Source: Spirochaetales bacterium
Lineage (GTDB): Bacteria; Spirochaetota; Spirochaetia; JABMQR01
Assembly (NCBI GenBank): GCA_023139255.1
Contig: JAGLNY010000102.1
Location: forward strand, 1 to 6,634
Length of the DNA: 6,634 nucleotides
Reading direction: 5' to 3'
Positions 1 to 5,424 of the stretch are shown here, one piece after another. Every line of letters begins with the position of its first letter. Positions within the stretch are counted from its first letter, which is position 1. The notes below the pieces were generated by a model. The model was not told the origin of the DNA. It did no database searches and worked only from the letters and a program-made list of their open reading frames with translations. A program made the translations under genes and the position numbers.

Positions 1-363
1 AAACAGGAAATTCCTGGCGGGAAACCGTAATCGGGCAAACCCATATGCTATTAATGGTACAGACAGTAATTCCCCGCAAATATTAACAAAAACCAAAAAC
101 ATGGAATTACCCATAAATCGAAGCAGCGGAAACGATTGAAACGCTATCCTGTAATTTTCCCATCTTGGTATCTCGGGAAGCAGCATAGGCGGCCAGGCAA
201 AGATATCCGCCCTGGCTTTTAATGATGTTGAGATCATCCACAAAATCGGGATCATATAGACTACAGATATTCCTGTAAGGAGAATATATTTAAAACTTTT
301 GCTTATACCACGTTGAACTCTATATTTATTTAACCTATTATATGTATATATTTTATTTTCCAT
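1..363 (-). CDS. Sugar ABC transporter permease, MalG-like (second CUT1 permease), 3' end cut by window edge
   Basis: This is the second integral-membrane subunit of the carbohydrate ABC importer, expected to pair with the permease encoded just upstream. I translated it by hand from an ATG at 361-363. The frame is open for 121 codons to position 1, so the C-terminal part lies outside the window, including the EAA loop that contacts the ATPase. The visible part has the family's N-terminal layout: a basic, Asn/Tyr-rich cytoplasmic start (MENKIYTYNRLNKYR), a first membrane segment (about residues 22-43), and a periplasmic stretch with SLKARADIFAWPP and WENYRIAF. A second membrane segment with NSMFLVFVNICGELLSVPLIAY (in two pieces, NSMFLVFVN and ICGELLSVPLIAY) follows, then the typical YGFARLRFPARNFLF. 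The SLK..(A)(D/E)IFA(W/F)PP, WENY and YAFARLRFPG-like elements are characteristic of MalG/LacG-type permeases. The gene starts 13 nt after the preceding stop. A weak Shine-Dalgarno (AGGA overlapping the stop, or AGAGAT close to the ATG) precedes it. Confidence 0.93.
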   Translation of the reverse strand, partial: MENKIYTYNRLNKYRVQRGISKSFKYILLTGISVVYMIPILWMISTSLKARADIFAWPPMLLPEIPRWENYRIAFQSFPLLRFMGNSMFLVFVNICGELLSVPLIAYGFARLRFPARNFLF

Positions 364-376
364 ATCTCTTTTTATC

Positions 377-1279
377 CTATGACTCATAATAGACCCAATG
401 TTTTGATGTATATCGTAAAATTGCAGTAAACGTCATAATAATTATAACCAGTACCACAACAAGTGCTGAGGCATATCCGGTATTTGAATTTTGGAATGCT
501 TCTTCATAGAAGTATAAGAGATAAAAGTAGGTAGCTTTTAAAGGGCCGCCCCCCGTAATAACAAACGCCTCCGTAAAAACTTTAAAAGACCCAATCATCT
601 CTATTATCAATTGGAACAACAGGGTTGGTGTCAATAACGGTAGGGTTATTTTCCAAAATTGCCTAATTTTACCGGCTCCATCTATTTCAGAAGCTTCATA
701 TAATTGGGGTGAAATATTCTGCAATCCCGCTAGATAAATTACCGCACTGCCCCCAACTCTCCAGACACTCAAACTTGCCACTGATATGAGCGCCCATTTT
801 GGGTCCCAAAACCATCCTGGGCCTTGTATCCCAATATAACTCAATAGGGTATTAACTATTCCAGTATCCGGTTGTAATAAGCTCATCCACATCAATGCTA
901 CCGAAACGCCTGAAACGACAGCGGGTATATAGAATAAAGTTCTATACAAATTCATGCCCCTGATTTTCCAATTTAATAACAGGGCAAGCATGACTCCTAA
1001 AAAAAGTTTTATCGGCAATGAAAGTAATACATAATTAAATGTTACCGATAGTGCCTTATAAAACAATGGGTCATCGGTAAACATATATCTATAATTATCC
1101 AGACCAATCCAAACCGGGTCGATCATAAAGCTCCATTCTGTAAAACTGTAGTATACTGACTTTAAAACCGGAAGAAAAAAGAAGATTATAAATCCAATAA
1201 TCCAGGGGAGAATACTTATGAAGCCGTCACGTGTCTCTTTCCTGGCTCTTTTTGTGGCAAAAAAACTTTTTAACACCAT
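377..1279 (-). CDS. Sugar ABC transporter permease, MalF-like (first CUT1 permease)
   Basis: This is an inner-membrane permease subunit of a carbohydrate ABC importer (binding-protein-dependent transport family) with 300 residues, a normal length. A basic cytoplasmic N-terminus (KRARKETRDG) is followed by about six hydrophobic segments near residues 21-44, 78-102, 111-135, 162-185, 212-235 and 268-288. The EAA loop that docks onto the ATPase is clear: EASEIDGAGKIRQFW at 195-209, followed by ITLPLL at 211-216. The element FTEAFVITGGGP at 235-246 is another standard feature of MalF/UgpA-type subunits. The ATG at 1277-1279 has a Shine-Dalgarno AGAGG at 1286-1290, 6 nt away. It is separated from the binding-protein gene by a strong stem-loop, which may lower its expression relative to that gene. 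Family assignment is secure; the transported sugar is unknown. Confidence 0.96.
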   Translation of the reverse strand: MVLKSFFATKRARKETRDGFISILPWIIGFIIFFFLPVLKSVYYSFTEWSFMIDPVWIGLDNYRYMFTDDPLFYKALSVTFNYVLLSLPIKLFLGVMLALLLNWKIRGMNLYRTLFYIPAVVSGVSVALMWMSLLQPDTGIVNTLLSYIGIQGPGWFWDPKWALISVASLSVWRVGGSAVIYLAGLQNISPQLYEASEIDGAGKIRQFWKITLPLLTPTLLFQLIIEMIGSFKVFTEAFVITGGGPLKATYFYLLYFYEEAFQNSNTGYASALVVVLVIIIMTFTAILRYTSKHWVYYES

Positions 1280-1285
1280 GTCAAA

Positions 1286-1290
1286 CCTCT
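1286..1290 (-). promoter_or_regulatory. Ribosome binding site of the first permease
   Basis: AGAGG on the minus strand lies 6 nt before the permease ATG. It lies in single-stranded sequence just 3' of the intercistronic stem-loop, so the hairpin does not itself bury it. Confidence 0.6.
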
Positions 1291-1303
1291 ATTGGTTATA
1301 GAT

Positions 1304-1337
1304 GTATGGGGTCCCGGAACATCCCGGGACCCCATAC
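1304..1337 (-). promoter_or_regulatory. Intercistronic 14-bp perfect stem-loop between binding-protein and permease genes
   Basis: The arms are 1304-1317 and 1324-1337, 14 perfectly complementary and GC-rich base pairs with a 6-nt loop (1318-1323). On the transcribed (minus) strand the stem is followed by ATCTATAACCAAT, not a U tract, so it does not look like an intrinsic terminator. A stable structure at the 3' end of a periplasmic-binding-protein message, before the membrane subunits, is known in mal-type operons, where it shields the upstream RNA from 3' exonucleases. I infer the same role here: more binding protein than permease. Partial termination or RNase processing are alternatives. 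It could also be one copy of a dispersed chromosomal repeat, which a single window cannot show. Confidence 0.8.
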
Positions 1338-1392
1338 GTTCAGATCAACACTTCAAAGACAATTTTTAACAATCTTTGATTTTTAAATTACA

Positions 1393-2688
1393 TCAATTAC
1401 CAAGCCTTTCCCTGGATTCATCAAGTGCTTTTTGCGCTGCAGGCATCATTGCTTCAAGCTCACTCTTAATTGCGTCTCTATCAACCATATTCAGTATTAC
1501 TTTATCCCAAACATCCTGCATGGCACGGGCAACAGTTCCCGCGGACAAATGAGTTCCTAACCATTCCCCAACTTGCGGCATATTAAGAACTTCATAGAAA
1601 CCTTGGACATAATCCTTATCCGCACCTTCATACTCTGCAAGTACAGAAGAAATTGACGGGAAAAAATGACCCTTATTCATAATAAATCGTTGGCCTTCCG
1701 GGCCTACCCAATATTTCAGGAATTCCCAGGCTTCATCCGGATGTTCAGTGCCTTTCCAAATAGAGCTGGTTAATGACCATGCATTACAATAACGGTCATT
1801 TCCAGGAACCCTAGGCTCCGGGACTACACCAAAACGTACCCCGCTATCGATTGCAGTGAGCATATGTCCCTGGTTTAAAGTAGCCATAGCTAATCTTCCC
1901 GCAAGAAACAAATCTACAGGGCCAGTCCCTTCTGAACTTAACGTATCAAGATCTGAGGTTGATGGTACAGCTCCTGTATTCACTAAATCCCATAACCAGG
2001 TATAGGCTTCAACCATACCTTCGCCATTAATATATCCATCAACTGTCATACTGTCATCACTATAGGGTTGCGCGTCAAAGTTAAACCATAAAGCCCTAAA
2101 AGGTTTTCTCGGAGCATCACCGCCCCAGGCCTTCACATCTTTGTTTTCCAGTTCCTGAACAAGTTCCAGATAGTCATACACTGTCCAGTCGTTTTCCGGA
2201 TAAGGTACTCCTTTAGCATCAAATATATCTTTATTATACATTACAAGGCTGGCCCCGACACCAAGGGGAAGTCCAACAACTTTATCCCCAGCCACGGCCC
2301 TTGTTTTCCAGAAGCTCTCAATATACATAGAAGTATCAAAGTTATCCCTTTCTATGTAAGGTGTTAAGTCAAGAGCCTCAGGATACCAGGCAGTAGTCCA
2401 AAAAAAAGCCAAATCAGGCCCACCCTCTCCCGCACCGAGCGCGGTATTCATCTTCTGCCCAAACCCGCTTGACGGAAGAACTGTTACTTCTACTTTGATA
2501 TTTGGATGTTCTTTCTCAAATTCTCTTGCCAGGGCAGTCTGAACCTCTGCAGTATAATCTTCAGAATTAATTGTCCACCAGTTTAGAGTAACTACCTCTT
2601 CACTCACTTCTTCTTGTGCTCCTGCAAAAATTGATACCGGGAGAAGTACCAACAGTACACACACTACCATAAACACGATCCTTTTCAT
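1393..2688 (-). CDS. Sugar ABC transporter substrate-binding protein (family 1, MalE/UgpB-like)
   Basis: This extracytoplasmic solute-binding protein captures the substrate for the importer encoded downstream. I start it at the ATG at 2686-2688, giving 431 residues. A perfect AGGAGG sits 6 nt before that ATG, and translation from there begins directly with a signal peptide (MKRIVFMVVCVLLVLL...). A longer frame from 2722-2724 adds 12 basic residues and has no good ribosome site. The signal peptide ends SIFAGA before QEE (residues 19-27), a signal-peptidase-I style AxA site; there is no convincing lipobox, although Cys10 lies inside the hydrophobic core. Family features include TLNWWTI (34-40), REFEKEHPNIKVEV (55-68), GPDLAFFW (90-97), GLPLGVGASLVMYNKDIFDAKGV (139-161, in pieces GLPLGVGASLVMY and NKDIFDAKGV), LFLAGRLAM (260-268) and HPDEAWEFLKYW (316-327). 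These mark the CUT1 sugar-binding group. The ligand cannot be told from sequence. Confidence 0.95.
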   Translation of the reverse strand: MKRIVFMVVCVLLVLLPVSIFAGAQEEVSEEVVTLNWWTINSEDYTAEVQTALAREFEKEHPNIKVEVTVLPSSGFGQKMNTALGAGEGGPDLAFFWTTAWYPEALDLTPYIERDNFDTSMYIESFWKTRAVAGDKVVGLPLGVGASLVMYNKDIFDAKGVPYPENDWTVYDYLELVQELENKDVKAWGGDAPRKPFRALWFNFDAQPYSDDSMTVDGYINGEGMVEAYTWLWDLVNTGAVPSTSDLDTLSSEGTGPVDLFLAGRLAMATLNQGHMLTAIDSGVRFGVVPEPRVPGNDRYCNAWSLTSSIWKGTEHPDEAWEFLKYWVGPEGQRFIMNKGHFFPSISSVLAEYEGADKDYVQGFYEVLNMPQVGEWLGTHLSAGTVARAMQDVWDKVILNMVDRDAIKSELEAMMPAAQKALDESRERLGN

Positions 2689-2694
2689 AAAAGG

Positions 2695-2700
2695 CCTCCT
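2695..2700 (-). promoter_or_regulatory. Ribosome binding site that fixes the binding-protein start
   Basis: AGGAGG on the minus strand is a full match to the anti-Shine-Dalgarno and lies 6 nt before the ATG at 2686-2688. It is the strongest such site in the window, consistent with high translation of a binding protein, and it argues against the upstream in-frame ATG at 2722-2724. Confidence 0.85.
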
Positions 2701-2710
2701 AAAGTTTTTT

Positions 2711-2758
2711 CTTCCGATATTCAATTGAATCTTCCGGAAGTATATCTGAAATCAGATA
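2711..2758 (-). promoter_or_regulatory. Cluster of short palindromes in the gap before the transporter genes; possible operator, internal promoter or RNA structure
   Basis: Three dyads are packed into 48 nt of the 77-nt gap. They are ATTCAATTGAAT (2719-2730, perfect), CTTCCGGAAG (2731-2740, perfect), and TATCTGA-AA-TCAGATA (2743-2758, 7-bp arms). CTTCCG also recurs at 2711-2716, so it can pair with CGGAAG at 2735-2740. A TATACT hexamer on the minus strand (2739-2744) could be a -10 element overlapping the third dyad, but no good -35 hexamer lies at the right distance. On the minus strand the structure is followed by A residues, not U, so it is not an intrinsic terminator. A repressor site controlling the transporter half, or a 5' stabilising hairpin for the binding-protein message, are both possible. 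The dyads are seen directly; the role is inference. Confidence 0.4.
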
Positions 2759-2765
2759 CCTGACT

Positions 2766-3761
2766 TCATTTATTATTAATGAGAATATCGGCCAATTGTT
2801 CTGAAATCCGGATGATATCCTCGTTTTTTGTAAACTGCAAACACACTCCGGACGGGCGACGTACTCTTTCTACCCATTGTTCAGGAATTATATCAATTCC
2901 ATAATGGGCACCGCATAAAGCACCTAAAACAGCACCTATAGTATCCGCGTCACGCCCGAAATTGGTACCCCAGAATGTAGATTTTGCGAAATCACCATCT
3001 ACAAGTCTATAAATGGCATAGATTTGTGGGATTGCTTCCGCTGCTACTGAATGAATTGGAGTCCATAATTGTGTGTGTAATTTTTCCCAGGCATCTTCTA
3101 TACACCCAGACTCATTACAAATTGTCATTGCTGTTTTCATGGCTCTCTCTAGCCAAGTATCTTTCTTCAATTGCCGTAACCCGGCTTCAATCACCTCTTC
3201 AGTAGTACCATTCACCATTGCCGCAGCAACACTTGCCGCCACCATTTTCGCTGCTGTTATCCCATCTTCAGCATGACTCATCTGTGCGTCTATAATGGCC
3301 ATTTCAGCGGCTTTATCAGGGTTCCCAGCATTAACTATTCCAATAGGGGAAATTCTCATCGCGGCACCGTCATCATTATTCATTACATTATCCAGACCTG
3401 ATAAAGGAGGCATTATTCCCCTTTTCAAATTTGCGACAGCTCCGTAAAGAGGTCGGCCTCCCCTTTTCAGAATTCCACCTTCAACTAAAATATATTCTTC
3501 CCACGTTTCATATAACGCTTTCATTGAAAGCTCACCATTACTTTTTATAAGTGCTTTTGCTGATAACAGTGCAAACTCAGTATCATCTGTGCTTCCCGCC
3601 AGACTGTCAAAAAAATCTGTAATTATTCCATAGGTATTTCTCATGGCATTATCACGCCCCAAATCACCAAGGGCATCCCCGACAGCAAGCCCGATCATGC
3701 ATCCTTTACTTTTTTTTATACATAATTCTGTATTACTTAATAATTCATTTCTTGTTAACAT
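2766..3761 (-). CDS. ADP-ribosylglycohydrolase (DraG/ARH) family protein
   Basis: This protein belongs to the all-helical, binuclear-magnesium hydrolase family that includes DraG and ARH3, whose members cleave N- or O-glycosidic bonds of ADP-ribose. With 331 residues the length is normal. Signature elements are GLAVGDALGDL (24-34), the first metal-ligand motif STDDTEF (57-63), MRISPIGI (135-142), SHAEDGITAAKM (162-173), and the second metal-ligand motif GTNFGRDADTIGAVLGAL (265-282, with Asp271, Asp273 and Thr274). All metal ligands expected for an active enzyme appear present. The ATG at 3759-3761 overlaps the upstream aldolase gene by 7 nt, and GAGGAG at 3773-3778 serves as its ribosome site. 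Members encoded in sugar-uptake operons are mostly uncharacterised. Here I infer a small-molecule glycoside or nucleoside-diphosphate-sugar substrate in the cytoplasm, not a protein target, because of the neighbours. The family is secure; the substrate is unknown. Confidence 0.92.
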   Translation of the reverse strand: MLTRNELLSNTELCIKKSKGCMIGLAVGDALGDLGRDNAMRNTYGIITDFFDSLAGSTDDTEFALLSAKALIKSNGELSMKALYETWEEYILVEGGILKRGGRPLYGAVANLKRGIMPPLSGLDNVMNNDDGAAMRISPIGIVNAGNPDKAAEMAIIDAQMSHAEDGITAAKMVAASVAAAMVNGTTEEVIEAGLRQLKKDTWLERAMKTAMTICNESGCIEDAWEKLHTQLWTPIHSVAAEAIPQIYAIYRLVDGDFAKSTFWGTNFGRDADTIGAVLGALCGAHYGIDIIPEQWVERVRRPSGVCLQFTKNEDIIRISEQLADILINNK

Positions 3762-4669
3762 GTTACGTTCTTCTCCTCAATGATTTTAATTTGCATAGCT
3801 GTGATTTTCTTTTGTATTTCCAACTCTTCTTCGCTACTGGTTTGCTGTAAAGGAGAACGAACTCTTCCAACATCAATACCCCTTAATCTTAGAATTGTTT
3901 TAAAATGATCTAAAATCGCTCCCTTCCCATGAATTTTCATAAACGAATCAAGTTCCAGCTGCTTATACAAAGCCTGACCTAATTTTTCCTGTTGAAATAG
4001 ATTGTATATTTTGGTTATCAATTCAGGATAGATTGATGCATTTCCTGACACACAGCCATCCCCTCCCATAAGAAGAGATTTTAGTATTAATGAGTCATCC
4101 CCCATAAATATATGAAAATCTTTACCCATCATTTTTCTGTAATCCTCAAACAGCTGAAAATTATTACTACTATATTTTATCCCAACTATATTTTTTGATT
4201 TTTTTGCAATGTCAAGTAACAATTCCGGGGATACAGTATTATTTGTAAAAGCAGGAAGGTTATATACAAATAAGGGAAAATCTTTAACCTCTCTTGCTAT
4301 AGATGTATAATGTTTCAGGATTGCTCCTTCACTAACGCGGTAAAAAGCAGGTGTTATTATACCGGCTCCGTCGGCTTGAATAGATCCGGCATGGAGAGTT
4401 AAATCGATTGTATCTTTTGTCGATAATGCGCCGGTATGTACAATTACCGGAATACGACCATCTACAGCTTTTATAATATGTCCAGCTGCCTGCATACGCT
4501 CTTCTTTACTTAGAAGCAGCCCCTCTCCAGTGGTTCCCAAAATAAATAAACCATGAACACCGGATTTAATAAGAAAATCACAAAGTTTATGTATTCTTTT
4601 TTTACTTACATACCCGGATTCATCTTCATAAGGTGTAATCATAGCGGCATATATCCCTGAGAATACCAT
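3755..4669 (-). CDS. Dihydrodipicolinate synthase / N-acetylneuraminate lyase family aldolase
   Basis: This is a Class I (Schiff-base) aldolase of the DapA/NanA/KDG-aldolase TIM-barrel family. Such enzymes join pyruvate to, or release it from, an aldehyde partner. At 304 residues the length is standard. Family residues are GTTGEG (45-50, carboxylate-binding Thr46/Thr47), ITPAFYRVSEG (105-115, with Tyr110 at the shared second tyrosine position), YNLP (136-139, catalytic Tyr136) and GIKYSS (163-168, Schiff-base Lys165). The C-terminal LRLRGIDVGRVRSPL (282-296) is also typical. The arginine that follows YNVPS in true DapA enzymes is absent (YNLPAFTNN), so lysine biosynthesis is unlikely. A lyase or aldolase acting on a sialic-acid-like or other 2-keto-3-deoxy sugar acid fits better. 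The start at 4667-4669 overlaps the kdsB-like stop by one base (TAATG), with GGAG at 4677-4680. Overlaps on both sides suggest translational coupling. Its exact substrate is not determinable here. Confidence 0.92.
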   Translation of the reverse strand: MVFSGIYAAMITPYEDESGYVSKKRIHKLCDFLIKSGVHGLFILGTTGEGLLLSKEERMQAAGHIIKAVDGRIPVIVHTGALSTKDTIDLTLHAGSIQADGAGIITPAFYRVSEGAILKHYTSIAREVKDFPLFVYNLPAFTNNTVSPELLLDIAKKSKNIVGIKYSSNNFQLFEDYRKMMGKDFHIFMGDDSLILKSLLMGGDGCVSGNASIYPELITKIYNLFQQEKLGQALYKQLELDSFMKIHGKGAILDHFKTILRLRGIDVGRVRSPLQQTSSEEELEIQKKITAMQIKIIEEKNVTC

Positions 4670-5424
4670 TAGTTCACTCCCCCTGAGTAATCCTGCCGGG
4701 ATGTACGGATTATGCTTCTTGCTTCCTCAAGATCTTCCAAAGTATCGATACTTAGTGCGTTATACACACTTTTTGTTTCATACACCATCATGGAAAATCC
4801 ATGCTCAAGAACTTTTAGTTGTTCAAGTGATTCAATTTCCGAGAGAGGTGTCTCTGTCAATGAAGAATAGGTGATCAGAAAATCTTTACTATACCCATAC
4901 ATACCAATGTGCTCAAAGACATTGTTACCGATATCATTTCTCGGATAAGGGATTAATGATCTGCTGAAATAGAGGGCAAACCCCTTAATATTTCTTACTA
5001 CCTTAACAACATTCGGGTTGTTATATGATTCCGGGGTTACTCCCGTGCATAAGGTCGCACAATACAAATCCCTGTTTGACAGCAGTAAACCAGCTAGTTC
5101 ATCTATAACACCCGGCGAAACAAATGGTTCGTCCCCTTGTATATTTATAATAAAATCTGCCTCAACATTCTTTGCAACTTCTGCGGCGCGGCAGCTTCCA
5201 TTTGGGTGGGATGTTGATGTCATTACTGCTGTTCCGCCAAAACGGGACACTTCGTCAAAAACCCGCTCATCATCACACGCTATGATTACATCATCCAGTT
5301 TTTTTGCCTGTTTTGCATGTTCAAATACATGCTGAAGAACTGTTTTACCGCAGAGATCTTTTAATGGTTTTCCGGGCAATCTGGTTGACCCAAAACGTGC
5401 CGGTATAATGCCAATTACTTTCAT
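4669..5424 (-). CDS. kdsB: 3-deoxy-manno-octulosonate cytidylyltransferase family protein (CMP-Kdo synthetase-like)
   Basis: KdsB enzymes transfer CMP from CTP to the anomeric hydroxyl of Kdo or a related 2-keto-3-deoxy sugar acid, releasing pyrophosphate. With the start at 5422-5424 the protein has 251 residues, close to the family norm. Motifs are IIPARFGSTRLPGKPL (6-21, CTP-binding loop), IACDDERV (48-55), NIQGDEPFV (94-102, metal-binding Asp98), NPNVVKVV (136-143), FSRSLIPYPR (153-162), HIGMYGYSKDFL (172-183), SLEQLKVLEHG (199-209) and SIDTLEDLEEA (225-235, second metal Asp227). One oddity is TSHPNGSCRAAEV (71-83), where typical KdsB has H.SGT(D/E)R..E. I prefer the second ATG because GGGGA at 5433-5437 is 8 nt from it and only 2 nt from the ATG at 5428-5430. 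This start also makes a classic ATGA overlap with the upstream stop. The family is secure; a non-Kdo substrate is possible given the variant motif and the neighbours. Confidence 0.88.
   Translation of the reverse strand: MKVIGIIPARFGSTRLPGKPLKDLCGKTVLQHVFEHAKQAKKLDDVIIACDDERVFDEVSRFGGTAVMTSTSHPNGSCRAAEVAKNVEADFIINIQGDEPFVSPGVIDELAGLLLSNRDLYCATLCTGVTPESYNNPNVVKVVRNIKGFALYFSRSLIPYPRNDIGNNVFEHIGMYGYSKDFLITYSSLTETPLSEIESLEQLKVLEHGFSMMVYETKSVYNALSIDTLEDLEEARSIIRTSRQDYSGGVN

Noticed and set aside
1304..1337. Intrinsic terminator
   Set aside because: The stem is strong, but no run of U follows it on the transcribed strand, and the permease genes of the same transporter continue directly downstream.
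1352..1380. Weak inverted repeat (CAAAGAT/GTCTTTG-like) in the AT-rich part of the gap after the binding-protein gene
   Set aside because: About 7 AT-rich pairs including a G-U, with an 11-nt loop, is not distinguishable from chance in such composition.
2689..2724. Twelve-residue N-terminal extension of the binding protein starting at 2722-2724
   Set aside because: The perfect AGGAGG at 2695-2700 lies inside this stretch and serves the ATG at 2686-2688, where a normal signal peptide begins. The extension also overlaps the palindrome region.
2984..3276. Plus-strand open frames of 73 and 67 codons opposite the ADP-ribosylglycohydrolase gene
   Set aside because: They lie antisense to a gene with clear family motifs, have no recognisable protein features, and overlap each other in different frames.
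5018..5335. Plus-strand open frame of 105 codons opposite the kdsB-like gene
   Set aside because: It mirrors the codon pattern of a well-supported gene. Its Ser/Thr-rich composition is typical of an antisense shadow.
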